From Piezodorus guildinii (Eukaryota; Arthropoda; Insecta; Hemiptera; Pentatomidae), in contig CM041298.1 of the NCBI GenBank assembly GCA_023052935.1, positions 51,845,313-51,909,312 on the forward strand: a DNA stretch of 64,000 nucleotides, given 5' to 3'. Positions within the stretch are counted from its first letter, which is position 1. The number at the start of each line of letters is the position of its first letter. Below are positions 19,990 to 31,213 of this stretch, one piece after another. The translations under genes and the position numbers were made by a program. A model generated the notes under the pieces. It searched no databases, was not told the DNA's origin, and saw only the letters and a list, made by a program, of their open reading frames with translations.

Positions 19990-22900
19990 TTACTAAACAA
20001 TAATAATCATAATATATTATAATTCATGCTATTTGCCAACTAATAAAACTTTGCTACATGATTTGCTAATATTTATATACTACCTCATAGATCATATATA
20101 TACTCCAGAAATGTTTAGAATTTCTCTAAGAAGTGTTAACAATTTTTCATTTGTGTTACATACTTATTTTGTTTTTATTGTTCTAAGATGTTTTATTTAA
20201 ATAAAATAAAAAATAATTTCAGATATTTATTCTCTCTTTTAAATTAGTATTAGAAGATCCTAACATATAAATGTGATGTTATTCTGGTACGAAGTCGCTT
20301 AAAAATGACTGATAAAAACATTTCTGTACAAACGTAACCTGATAAATATTATAATGTTTTAACAATTTTTGTTTAGAAAAATAATATAGAGTTGCTAATA
20401 AAAATAGGGGAAAAAAGACGTTCATTCTAATTCCGAAAATCTACTTTATATCGGGAAAAAAAATTAACTCAATTTTAAAAATGATCCTACATTTTATAAA
20501 TTGATTTGACCTTTGTGATTATGTTGGTGTATCGTAGTAGCTATAATTTATAATATATTTTTTAGTAGAAGCAAGGTATGTTTGAGTTTAAATTTCAAAC
20601 ATACCTTACTACATTTGATCTTATCAAGAAATACGTTAAATGAATTTAAATGTTTCTACTGTAGAAACTAGTAAATGTAAATACATATAAATGAATATAT
20701 TTTCACTGAAGTTTTCCAAGTTATGGATCAGTTTTGACGTAGCCCGTGAACGATTGATCCATACAAAAAATGACTGATGTGAAAGTCCAAGTGAAATTAT
20801 TTGGAAAGTTTAGCAAAGTAAGCCACGTAGACTTCACTTATTCAACACTTTCAATCCATTTTATAATAAAGCACATGGAGATACATATTCTTTTATGTAA
20901 ACTGGATAAATACTAAAGGAAGCGTTATTTTGATCAGAATAGAACTTGTTGAATACAAAAGATAATAAGTATCTCCCTACATTCTTTCCCAGAGATCAGT
21001 TAAGATTGAAAAATACTTGAATAAGTTTAAATGGCATCTAATTAGTACATTTTATTACAAGAATAAAAACAGAAATGTGTCATACATTTGACTTTGTAAT
21101 ATTTATTTGGAGACATTTTATAAACAGCAGATTGTAAACAAAGAATGTGCAGTCTTTTGGCGAAGATTTGCATTCCTTGAGTGTTAAGACATTCAAATTT
21201 TTGTTTTTTTTTCATTTCAATTTTATACATTGCATACCTTGAAACAGGTATGGAATTATAATTCACATTGTGTGCTTACATTACGGTTAACAATCAGAAT
21301 TTTCGAAAAAAGTAAGGTGGAAACAAAGGAATGAAATGCAAAAAAAAAAACTGAAGTTGAAAAATTAACGAACTGAACATGATTTGAAGTTTACCCCCTT
21401 ACAGCACGGGCTTCAGATTCAACTTTCAATAAATAAAATTTATACATGCAACCATATGAATTTACTCTTGACTATATATTAACGTTTTTAAACAGCCTAC
21501 TTAAAACTCTACAGGTTTCGGTAACTAAAACTATATTGTTCAGGGCAATCTGATTTGATAAAAACCGAGTTAAATTTATAATTTTATTTTAGAAAACATG
21601 AACATCACTCAGTTTTTTAACACAAGGTCAGAAACTCAATTAATATGCGGTAAGATTAACCTTTTGATGTTATACACAGTAATAATAATCATTATTAATA
21701 TAATTATAATTTTAATAATGATTTCTGTCATTCACGAAATTTTACAAGATTGTCAGATAATATACTTATGTAAAATTTTTATGCTGCATGAAAATTGACA
21801 TGAATTGTACATAATCGTTTTTACTGATTTAATATTAATATTTATGTGTGAAATTTACGTTCGTGGAATGCTAATTATTAACTTGAAAATTTTGTTTCTG
21901 AGGCCAACCCATTGTTCGAATGGCATTGTCTATAATATCTGTTTATTCACACATATTTTAAAAATTGTATATGTAAATGGTCACTTGTTGTTGTAATGCT
22001 GGTATGTTAAATCGGTTATGTCGCATTTTATAAATAAATGCCTCATAAATTTAATTCAATTTAATTAAATCTTCTAATGTGTTCTGGCTGATGTTGTATC
22101 TTTATTTGTAATATTTTAGTTATTCTTAAGGGACTAAGTCCCAGAATAAAAGCTTCTGTCTATTCTATTTTTGATTTAATTATAATAAATAACTATGCAA
22201 TCGAAAATTACTGAAATTTACCATTCGAAAATAAAAATATCCACTCTTAGCAAAGAAGTCAAAGTGGTCAATGTCCTTTGATGGAGGGAGATATCTAGAA
22301 TAATAAAAAAAAAATTATGAGAGTTCTAAGAATTATCTTGAGTTGATAAAGTATCTATTTGTTTGGTTCTGATTTTTTCTTTGTTTTAATAAATTCACAC
22401 CTGTATATGATCGAATACGTATATCTAATAAACTTTCTGTAACAATGATTAGATATTGAAAGTTACTGTCAAATATTGTATACACTTGTTTGAAAAACGG
22501 AATATCACTTATTAAGATTTAAATTTTCCAAATATTGATGAGTGAAACAAACTTTTATTTAGAAAAGATTCTCGAAGACATTTTTTTGCAAAATCGTTAA
22601 TTTGCCATGTTTATATTCTAATTGGTTATTTATAACGAAATCTGTCATCCGATTTCATCTAAAAAACATGCAAATCCGTTAAAAACGCATTTGAAATTTG
22701 CACATATTTCTAAAAGGTACTAATTGTAAGTATATATTTCATTTAGTTTCAAAACATTGTGTATCTTAAGTAAAGACTTCTTTTCCTTTAGTTTCTTTCA
22801 AAAGGTAACTATTATATTTTCTATAAGTACCTACCTTCCGTAGGTTGGTTGGTTTTAACATAATTATCAATTTTAAAGTTGTTTCAAACTCTTACAAAAA

Positions 22901-23260
22901 ATTATACATGATAAAAATACGAAAATACTTAACTGTTATTCATCAGTTTTGTATTTTATATTATATTAATAATTTTGTAATTACTGTTTACATGTAGTTT
23001 ATATTATAAATACTCTGTCTAAATTCACTAAGCAATAATTAAAAGTTTTAAAAAACTACTTTACATACTCTAATATTATTGTGCTATAAATAAATGTCTT
23101 TTGAATATTCACTTTCTTGAGGAAGAATAGGGAATGGCATTCGAAATGATATTAAGCAATGAGGAAAAGATATTTCTGGGAAACATAAGCCATCTAGTAA
23201 TTAACATAATGAGGACGATAACTATTAGTAATATAACGAGGAAGTTTTTTGCGACTCAAT
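19990..23260. other. AT-rich interval, nothing recognised
   Basis: More than 3 kb without a gene that I can support. It contains only short open frames, many A/T runs and one short hairpin (20573-20607). Confidence 0.5.
20573..20607. repeat. Perfect 13-bp hairpin
   Basis: AAGGTATGTTTGA (20573-20585) pairs with TCAAACATACCTT (20595-20607) across a 9-base loop. It is too short for a typical miRNA precursor. Confidence 0.75.
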
Positions 23261-23275
23261 GTTAAAATATTTTAC

Positions 23276-23557
23276 CGGGGGGTCATTTATAATGTAGTGG
23301 CTAGCATAACAGTTTTCTATGCCAAAGGTTCAAACCTGCGGGTGGCCCAGGATTTTTTAATAGATGTAAAAAATCCGTAGTTATGCTGTCCTTCGAGAGG
23401 GAACGTTAAAAGGTGGACCCAAGCCTGTCCGATGTCAGGTACTCGTTAAAGATCCCTATCCTAATGAAACCTGGATAGGCAAAATTTAGGACTCCCACTG
23501 TAGCATCGTCCGATTAGCCATAGTAGCATAAAAGTGACGTTAAACAAATAAACAAAC
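23276..23557 (+). mobile_element. SINE family A, full length
   Basis: B box GGTTCAAACCT near 23329, the family body, and a tail ending AATAAACAAAC. TATTTTAC occurs on both sides (23268-23275 and 23558-23565) as a likely 8-bp target duplication. Confidence 0.87.
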
Positions 23558-23569
23558 TATTTTACAGGT

Positions 23570-24098
23570 TATATTCATTCCAAAGAGTAATGTATCCTCA
23601 TTCCTTACCAAAATATACAATATTTATATCATATTATTAAAAATGTATGGAAATATTGAAATAATTTGGAAAAAATAAGATATTACAGTAGTTTAAAAAG
23701 ATTCTAGATGGAAATAATCAGATTATTACCTGATATTTCCAATTATAATAATTTCTACAGTCGACTATACATCCTCAATAAAACCAATTCTGAATTTCAT
23801 TACAAAAAGAATCATGTGAATTGGTCTAATAATAAATTAATAAGACATTTTTGCTCTTACTGTTTAATATCTTATAGTGTATATAATAACAAAAATATTT
23901 CCTTATTTTTTCTGGGATAACGTCTCTTCGGAATAATATAACAGGAAATAAAAATCGGGCTTTAGAGTCTTATAGTAAAATAACTATAAACAATAGAATT
24001 ATATACACAAGTAAAATACCTCAAGCGATAATTTCTAATGATATTGAACACAAAATAATAATAAAATAAATTAAATAAGTTTAAAAAACAGTTGTGAT
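23570..24098. other. AT-rich interval, nothing recognised
   Basis: AT-rich sequence with no supported gene. It ends in a poly(A) run at 24099-24123. Confidence 0.5.
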
Positions 24099-24123
24099 AA
24101 AAAAAAAAAAAAAAAAAAAAAAA
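24099..24123. repeat. Poly(A) tract
   Basis: A run of about 25 A with no recognised retroposon upstream. Confidence 0.9.
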
Positions 24124-24289
24124 TGAAATTACAATACTTCTAAATTTTTGTAAAATAATTCATAACTTAACCTTGCGTCCTTGAAAACTTGATAATTCCA
24201 AATAATATTTAATTTTATTTGGTCTGTTTTATTTGTTGTTTTTCACTGAAATCAGCAAATCCTTATGAGGATTTTTTTGGAAGTTGTAT

Positions 24290-24420
24290 GGATAGAAAGA
24301 GGCTGAATAAAAGGGATTTATATGATAGGAGAGTTTGGGACTCCCGGATATGAGAAGGAATGGAGTTCCATAGGAACGCAGATCGGATTAAGAACGATCA
24401 ATCGAAAGCTGCACAATACC
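24290..24420. repeat. Dispersed repeat E, copy 2
   Basis: Contains 'gggatttatatgataggag', 'cggattaag' and 'caatcgaaagctgc', in the same order as 40-150 and 50695-50800. Confidence 0.4.
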
Positions 24421-24578
24421 TGTATTCTATATTGTACAAGAAATAATTTATTTTTTTCTCTCTTTCAAAAAACAAAACATTGATTCTGATTTAGACTATT
24501 ATTTACGAAAGTATTTCTGATACAGACTAAAACATTGAAATTTTTTCTGATGTTATTCAGATAATATTATTATAATAT

Positions 24579-24610
24579 CTGGTGCCCGCAACACACGACT
24601 TTCATTTACC
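24579..24610 (-). repeat. Terminus of dispersed repeat D
   Basis: 'ctggtgcccgcaacacacga' followed by 'ctttcatttacct' matches the end at 46978 and, as reverse complement, the end at about 12190. The rest of the element is absent, so this is a solo end or a truncated copy. Confidence 0.6.
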
Positions 24611-24679
24611 TTTGTTGTTAAATAGTCAATAATCATTTTAACAATCATTGATTGTTGGACTTTCACTCCTTCGATCGCC

Positions 24680-24712
24680 CTGAAGAAGGCCTATAATTTA
24701 GGCCGAAACGTC
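24680..24712 (+). ncRNA. Minimal hammerhead ribozyme, intact core
   Basis: CTGAAGA (24680-24686) is followed by a 6-bp stem II (GGCCTA 24688-24693, TAGGCC 24699-24704) with a 5-base loop, then GAAAC (24705-24709) and GTC (24710-24712). Every invariant base of the hammerhead core is present and the cleavage triplet GUC is the most favoured one. Stem III is minimal, as in PLE ribozymes that are thought to pair as dimers. Confidence 0.78.
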
Positions 24713-24824
24713 GGCACCATTAAATTAAGTTTATACTTAATTGTGTGTTTATTTGGCTGCAGTCTTAACTAACTTCTCCCAAATATATACACACAGTCAA
24801 CCATTCTCACTTCACAAAAATTTA

Positions 24825-25240
24825 TTAAGTTTATTGTTTGTTATGTTTAAATGTTCCTATTTTATTTGGTTTATTACAATTTTATTTTTCATTAGAACTT
24901 TTTCTAATACGTTTTAATGCATTAATGTTAATTAGGTTTCCATGTAAGTTTATTTAGTTTAAAGCGGAACTACCATTTTTGAGAAATGATCTAATAGTAG
25001 AAATAATTATTAAAGTGATAGTTCATAACAACTCTCTATTTATTTTAACAACTCCATGTACGATTTGGTACATATTTTTTTCTAAAAACTTGAGTACTGT
25101 ATGGAAGAATATAACCAGAAATATCACTAACAATAACCATTACCTCCCTCATCCACAACATTACAAATAACATTTGTTCAAAAGTTTATGCGCTTATAAC
25201 ATCTTTCTATTAACGTTTACGACTTATTTTATTGCATATT
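24825..25240 (+). repeat. Dispersed repeat F, copy 2
   Basis: Colinear with 1215-1650 over its whole length, with frequent substitutions and short indels. Confidence 0.7.
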
Positions 25241-25970
25241 AACTTTTCTAAAATCTTGCGCTTCCAACGGAATATTATACGTCTATTTTACACCTTATAT
25301 TTCAGGACTAATGTTTTGAATTGAATTGAAAAATGGTGAAAACCGTAACAAAATCCATTTTGTGGTTTATAAGAAGTTAGTGGAAACTAAAATCATGTTA
25401 TCTTTTTATATACCGAGAGATCTAAAACATAAGTTTCCAACAAACTAAATATATTTTTTTAAACCTTTATGAACCATTTTTATTAGTTCTAAAATTTATT
25501 TTAAAAGCCGAGGAAAGTAAAAGTCGTGGGGAACACGATTTTTTCTTTAATTTCCAAAATCTACATAGGAAGTACTTTATCAAGAGTTCTGCATTATTGC
25601 CCAGAATCCCGGACAGGTCTTTGATATAGCGATACACGTTAAGGGCCCGACAGGTTATAAATCCACCATCTTCCCCCAACAACTGACTAATGAGCAAAGA
25701 TACATATTTATTAATGGCCAATATTTTCCTTTCGTTTCCTCAAAACATGGCAACCTCACTAATTGGGGACACCGAAAAGGGTGTGCCTCCACAGCGTCCC
25801 TTAGCATTTAATTTCAATTATAATTGCGTAATTTTATTCGGTTGTAAAATAAGTTCGTTCGTTTTTCAATATTTCAATTAAATCCTCTTTGTATTAATTT
25901 AATCATGTTTACTTGTTCAATAATGTTTCTTCTTCTTCTTCCAGTGACGCAGTGATTCTCCTGCGAGATT
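25241..25970. other. Interval with no recognised gene
   Basis: AT-rich. The 25500-25850 part is a little richer in GC but shows only short open frames on both strands and no splice-bounded exon. Confidence 0.4.
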
Positions 25971-26106
25971 TTTTTTTTTTTTTAATTATATTTTATTGAA
26001 ATTTACAACTGTATACTACAATACATCAAGTAAATATGTTGGTAAAGAATATTTAGATGAAAAACGTGAAGAGAAACTGCCCATTGGCAGCACTCTAGTA
26101 ATCAAT
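25971..26106 (-). mobile_element. 3' UTR and poly(A) tail of Jockey-like LINE
   Basis: On the minus strand this follows the stop codon of the LINE ORF and ends in a poly(A) tail (T-run at about 25971-25984). Its wording ('ccaatgggcag', 'gtaaatttcaataaa') recurs in the fragments at 33196, 35102, 51400 and 60290. Confidence 0.85.
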
Positions 26107-27093
26107 CTAAACAAGAAGGTCTCGAGGCCATCTTCTCTTCAGACGCCTCGGTGGATTATCAGGGATTGTAGTGGAAGCAAGGATTGAAACTAGTGGATTA
26201 GAGTGGGAATGGAGTTTGTCATGGAAGGAATGATACCTGGCACGGGCCAAATCGGCAACATACGGAACTTGGAGGTCTTTATGAATGATTTTGTTCGTGA
26301 CAAAGTAAGGAGCGTTAAGGATTTTACGAAGGATTTTGGATTGTAAGGATTGGATACGGGAAGAATTGGATGGTTTAGTAGAGCCCCAAAGCTCAACTCC
26401 GTAGGTCCAGATAGGCCTTATGATTGTCATGTAAATGAGTCTTTTTTAGTTAAGTGAAAGGTTAGAGCGTCTGTCTAGTAAGTGTTGGAGTAGCCGAAAA
26501 CGTCGAGCAGTTTCTTGTCTTTTCAGTCTTGTATGCGGATTCCATGTAAGTCGTTTGTCAAGCAGGAGTCCTAAATAACGGATCTGTTCAACCGGGACAA
26601 GCGGAATATCATTAAAGGAAACTGTAGGGCAGGATGTCATAGGTTTTCGACGAAGGGTAAAGGTAATTTGATGGGATTTATTGGAATTGATTTTAATTCT
26701 CCAATTCTGACACCATACCTCAAGGTCTCTGATGTGGGATTGGAGAGTTTGAGAGGCAATACTAGGATCATTATGAACTGATAGCACGCAAGTGTCATCG
26801 GCATAGGTAGAAAGGAATGTGTTAGGATGGGTTGGGATATCAGCTGTATAAACTGTGTAAAGGATGGGTCCCAGAATGCTGCCCTGAGGAACACCAGCAG
26901 ACTGGGTAAAAAGAGATGAATAGGAGCGATTGTGGTTTATTTTGAAGGATCTGTCGGAGAGGTAGGACTAGATGATTAGAAAGTATGTTGAAGGAAGGAA
27001 TTCACGGAGTTTATACAGCAGTCCTGGGTGCCAGACTCGATCGAAGGCCTGTTCTACGTCAAGAAAGGCTCCCTGGGAGATTAAACTCACGTT
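26107..27093 (-). pseudogene. Jockey-like non-LTR retrotransposon reverse transcriptase, 5'-truncated
   Basis: About 329 codons in a single minus-strand frame, interrupted by TAG at 26968-26970 and TAA at 26446-26448. Motifs in order are FLDVEQAFDRVWH (RT motif A), AGVPQGSILGP (motif B), YADDT (the catalytic motif C), then YLGLLLDKRLTW, RPIWTYGVELWG, and a C-terminal NPPRRLKRRW stretch before the final stop. These are typical of Jockey-clade LINE polymerases, which copy their own RNA at a nicked target. The N-terminal endonuclease and early RT are missing, and a SINE-C sequence adjoins the truncation. Frame preservation over about 1 kb suggests a fairly young copy. Confidence 0.92.
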
Positions 27094-27094
27094 T

Positions 27095-27290
27095 ATTGAT
27101 GTATTTTGTAGGTTAGGGTCATCACTTCCTACGCCTGATTTTATGAGTGGCCACCATTTGGCTGACGGGTCTCACATACTCAGGGGAGAGGCTGTGAGTG
27201 AATCCCCATTTATATGTATCCTTATAAAAGCACCGTCGGGACTGGGATTCGAACTCACAACCTGCAGCACGAGAGACTAGTTCCATAATG
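27095..27290 (-). mobile_element. SINE family C, copy 1
   Basis: The minus-strand head has a B box GAGTTCGAATCCCAG. It shares 'cctacgcctgattttatg'-like wording, 'ggctg.cgggt.tcacata' and 'gtgag.gaa.ccccatt' with 36205-36455. It is tRNA-derived and non-coding. Confidence 0.72.
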
Positions 27291-27399
27291 TTTACATTTT
27301 CTAAAAGAGGATTAGTTAAGGTTCAGTTTCAACAGAGATTCCTTATCTTTAATTGGTATTTTACTTGCTCAAATTGGAAAAGAAAAAAAATATCATTTT

Positions 27400-27545
27400 C
27401 GTCATTAATTGATTTTATTGTTCCGAACCGTTGTTTGCTCGCTTTAGAACCGGAAATTTTGATTTGGAAGAGGCAAACCGCTCGGACCGTCCATTAACTG
27501 TTGATCGCAAAATTAAAAAAAATTACCTGACAGACATTTAATAAA
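27400..27545 (+). pseudogene. mariner transposase N-terminal fragment
   Basis: One plus-strand frame reads ARFRTGNFDLEEANRSDRP followed by LTVDRKIKK. This resembles the WFxxFRxGDFDLEDEPRSGRP linker after the paired-type helix-turn-helix of mariner (and SETMAR) transposases. In a working element this domain binds the terminal inverted repeats. Here only about 45 codons are recognisable. No catalytic DDD domain and no terminal repeats are found, so it is a relic. Confidence 0.6.
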
Positions 27546-28560
27546 TCAATATAGCTCATATATGATGAGCCGTAATAAACGCCACGAACTTATTTCACAA
27601 CCCGATAACTAGTGTTGTTTTTGTCTTATTAAAATAGTTTATGCAATCGCGTATTAATTATACAAAATATTAATGTTATTTCCCGAACATTTTAATAAAA
27701 GTTATTTAAATAATATTTACATTGTTAATTTTCATATGAATATTTTTATTTCATATTATGTATACATATGATACAGTATTCTTTTTTTTTTTTGTAAGTT
27801 AATTTGCTCGAAATGAATCATTGGAAAATTAGTTATGAATATGTAAGTAGTACTCCTATGTTTATTTGTAGAAATACACATAATTGAATACATATAATAA
27901 TCTGAACAGAAATAAAATCAGGTTAAATAGTAAAAGCCTATTAGTAATTATCAAGAACGATAAATTATTACTTTAAGTGAGGTAAATTACACAAAAGACA
28001 GAACATACTCCTATATCCCTTTCAGTAATAAAATAACCATCCCTCACAAAATTCAGATCATCGTTTGTATTTTATATGATTAATGTTTTTTGATGCTTCA
28101 TACTTAAATTTCTATTAATGTTTCCAGGTTTATAAGAACAAACGAAAAAAACAAAACAAAAAAAAACAACCTACTATAGAGAATCATCAGATCAAAACAT
28201 AAGGACCATTGTCATTTTCAATTTCTTTTATTTAAAAATTAAATAACACAGTGTAATATTCTATAACATCCTCTAGGCTAATTTTAATTTAAATTAATAT
28301 TTTTTTAAGATATCATTCTATTATTTAAGAATTAGATATAATCATTAATTTATTTTCTTGTTTTTAGTTTGCTTTTGTAATCATAAGATTTATGAACTTT
28401 TGAGAAATTAATATTCATAATTTAATTATTAAAAAGACAATTTTTTTCGATAAATTATAATGCTATCTTTTTTAGTTGAAATTTTTCCAAAACTCTAAGG
28501 AGATGGTTATCTATGTACACTAAAACATCATATTTTTTATGTAAATAGGCGATCGGGAAT
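27546..28560. other. AT-rich interval, nothing recognised
   Basis: AT-rich sequence with no supported gene or repeat copy. Confidence 0.5.
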
Positions 28561-28563
28561 TTC

Positions 28564-28565
<2 letters not shown>

Positions 28566-28598
<33 letters not shown>
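28566..28598. repeat. Poly(T) tract
   Basis: A run of 33 T. It would be a poly(A) tail on the minus strand if the GC-richer sequence at 28600-28800 is a retroposed unit. Confidence 0.92.
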
Positions 28599-28599
<1 letters not shown>

Positions 28600-28600
<1 letters not shown>

Positions 28601-28800
28601 AGAAGTGTTGAAAAAGCAGCATATAGGATCTGTTGGCATAGGGATTAAGTGATTGGCGGTGCTAGTTAGGACGGTAGCCAATCCAAACGCACGGTGGGTT
28701 AGTTCAGTCATTCTCATTGGTCCGGCTTTCGCTTCCAATAATTTTTAATCCAATACCGCAGGTCGGGCTCATTACTGCACCAACTCGCGCTACCTCCATC
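28600..28800 (-). other. GC-richer segment behind a poly(T) run, possible retroposed sequence
   Basis: About 200 bp of non-repetitive sequence with three CCAAT/ATTGG words lies next to 33 T and is followed by a second T-run (28804-28817). It may be a minus-strand retroposed transcript end. No flanking duplication was found. Confidence 0.25.
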
Positions 28801-28819
28801 CTATTTTTTTTTTTTTTGC

Positions 28820-30165
28820 AGACCGAATCTATCCTCAATATGGAAATTAGCGGCTCTAATTCGGATAAGTCAGGAATTCAACTATAAATAATTAATTATT
28901 CCGATATGAAGCGAAGATTAATTTTTTAAAAAATAACGAATTTTATAAATAATATAATTTCTTCTAAAACGTAAATATAGCTATCGAACTATCATGGTTG
29001 CCTATAATATCGAAACAATGTTCTTTGACTGTAGTTGTATATTAACAGGATGTTCTCTGGTAAAAAATAAACTGGTTAAACAAGTTTGATAGAATAAGCT
29101 AAAACCATTTTAAAAGTAGTAATTATATAACTGAACTCATTATTTTTAAATAAATAAAATAGCGCATTTAGGTCAACATATGAAAAAGGATACTATTGAA
29201 ATGGAAAAAGGTTATATTTGAAATAAAGATGGTTGTATTTGCCTTGGAAAAGGTTACATTTGAAATGGAAAAGGTTAAATTTCATTTTTAAAAGGTTATA
29301 ATTGCTTTGGAAATGCTATATACTGAACCCAAGACTTTGTAGGTTGTAGAGGTGTTTTTTTGTACAAATTGATACTTTAAAATAAATTATCTCTTTTGTA
29401 ATTATGTTAATAGTATGTATATTTTTATTTTTTAATCGAATTTTTTTTATCTAAGGTAATATGGTTTAACTGAGTCATATATTTACTTACCTCTATCATA
29501 ACAGATTCTTATATTTATAATTTAGATCCATCCGTTTATACTAGTAGATATAAAATACGCCCTAAGGTTTTTTTTTTTTTTTATTCTGTAAAGCAGTATT
29601 CTCCAGCAAGAATACTTCACGTATCATTTCATACCTTCACGCCAACAAGAACGCCCCCCCAAATGCTCAAAATTGCAAGTACGAACAGGAATCCAATTGC
29701 CTTTCATGCGAAATAGCACCGCTACCTAAACTCCTTCTTTTATCAGAAATGACTAACTATGAGAAATAAAAATGAAAAAAACAAAACAAAAATAAACAGG
29801 GTCTAAGGGTTTACTATAATCCGCGAAAAAATGAATTAATACAATTTTAAACTAATGCAAGATATATATTTATCCATATACTCATAAAGAAAACAAATAT
29901 TGTTAATTATCTGTCCTTTAAGTTCTTTATTTTCGAAATGTTGTAAAATGGCCAATTTTATGTTAAGATAATTAAAAATAATGCCCCAATGACATCTCTT
30001 GGACCACTATTTCAAAACCACTGTTTTAAAGTATGTAAGGGACAGTTTAAATTTAGCCAGAAAATCGAATATAGAATACGACATTTTACCCATGAAGAGC
30101 AAGATACCAAAAAAGTCAAAGGACATAAACCGAAGTAGAGTGAACAGGAAACCTGGTTAAGTAGG
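28820..30165. other. AT-rich interval, nothing recognised
   Basis: Contains a short local repetition around 'ggaaaaggtta.atttgaaatgg' (about 29180-29290, four related units) and 'attcggataagtc' shared with 41200. A short 'tttgtaggttgtagaggtg' at 29336 may be a relic of a SINE-B tail. Confidence 0.4.
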
Positions 30166-30169
30166 CGTG

Positions 30170-30420
30170 GACATTACCTTAGATAGCCAACCGGGTCGAG
30201 AGATGGTTATTTAATTGGCTGATTAGCTTAAAACTTTCCACCAATCGCCCTCGTTTCTACATTTAGTATCAGCCTCTTCCAGCCAATCATCAATAATCCT
30301 ATCCATAGTCAATTATCATTAATTTGACGCGTGCCTTGTTAATTGGAGGCATTAGATATTGCTCCCATTATAAAGTACGTTAAATTAATGCCGCCATGAA
30401 TAAAATACTGGCTAATAAGG
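30170..30420. promoter_or_regulatory. Candidate conserved non-coding element rich in homeodomain-type sites
   Basis: Repeated TAATTGG, TTAATTTGA and TTAAATTAATG words, CCAATCATCAAT (Pbx/Exd-like) and several CCAAT boxes lie in 250 bp of non-repetitive sequence. This resembles a developmental enhancer. It is inferred from site density alone. Confidence 0.2.
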
Positions 30421-30857
30421 CTAAGATTTCTGCAAGGAAGGAGGAAAAAACCCTTCACTCTTGCAGTTGCTAATTCTATTCATGCAGGTGTTTTTACTAT
30501 TAGCAGCAGTAGACGTATACGTAGAAATTTAGCTTTCGAATTTACAAAACTAAGTTCTACAGCTCTCCTCGGAGGAAGAGTAATATTTAATCAATGTAGA
30601 GAGGAATACAGAAAAATGTATGAGGTTATACGATGCGGAATTGAGGAGCTTGATCGCGACGGTCTAAGTAGACCTGTAAAGTTCTTCATCTTACTTGTTA
30701 ATTATTAAAATGTTATTGAGGTTCAGCTGTTTGATAAGCATCCAAGAGGTATATCGAGTTATAGGTAGGAATACTTAACGGAATATACCCACCTATTTAA
30801 AGGATTCGAGTTCGTATGGTAGTCAGCAGACAGATATGTGCACCGAAATTTCGTCTT

Positions 30858-31090
30858 ATGGGGTCATCTGTGCTCTAGTGGTTAGAGAAAAGCCTTCTAT
30901 ACCCAAAGTCACGGGCTCAAACCCGACAGATAGCTGTAGGATTTTTTAAGGAAGTAAAAAATCCTTGTGCAATATTAGGTACTCTTTAAAGATCTTTGTT
31001 CTAATTAACCTATATAGGTAAAATTTAGGACTCTCACTGTATTATCTCCATATTAGCCTAAGTAGCATAAAGTGAGGTTAAATGAATAAC
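30858..31090 (+). mobile_element. SINE family A copy
   Basis: A box TGCTCTAGTGGTTAGAG and B box GGCTCAAACCC are well kept, followed by the family body and a tail ending GAGGTTAAATGAATAA. It is 12 bp upstream of the 5S-derived fragment. Confidence 0.87.
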
Positions 31091-31102
31091 TTATAATAAT
31101 TT

Positions 31103-31203
31103 CCCGGTTCTCGTCCAATCACCGAAGTTTAGCAACATCGGGCATAGTTAGTACTTGGGTGGGTTTCGGATGGAAAGCTGCGTGCTTTTGGTCCCCTTTT
31201 TTT
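31103..31203 (+). pseudogene. 5S rRNA-derived fragment
   Basis: About 95 bases align in order to animal 5S rRNA from about base 28 to the 3' end: CGGTTCTCGTCC, ATCACCGAAG, AGCAAC, ATCGGGC, TTAGTACTTGG and GTGCTTTTGG. It ends in seven T, a pol III terminator. The first quarter of the gene is missing, and the 3' half of the internal control region is altered (GGGTTTCGG where GGGTGACCG is expected). It is therefore a pseudogene or a 5S-derived SINE head rather than a working gene. Confidence 0.85.
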
Positions 31204-31213
31204 CTATTACTTG

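Noticed and set aside
20573..20607. Hairpin as a miRNA precursor
   Set aside because: The stem is only 13 bp with no extended pairing outside it, too short for a typical precursor.
26637..26894. 85-codon minus-strand ORF inside the Jockey-like LINE
   Set aside because: It is out of frame with the GVPQGSILGP and YADDT reading and is a shifted shadow.
28520..28738. 72-codon minus-strand ORF with poly-lysine
   Set aside because: Its lysine run is the poly(T) tract read in reverse. The rest has no support.
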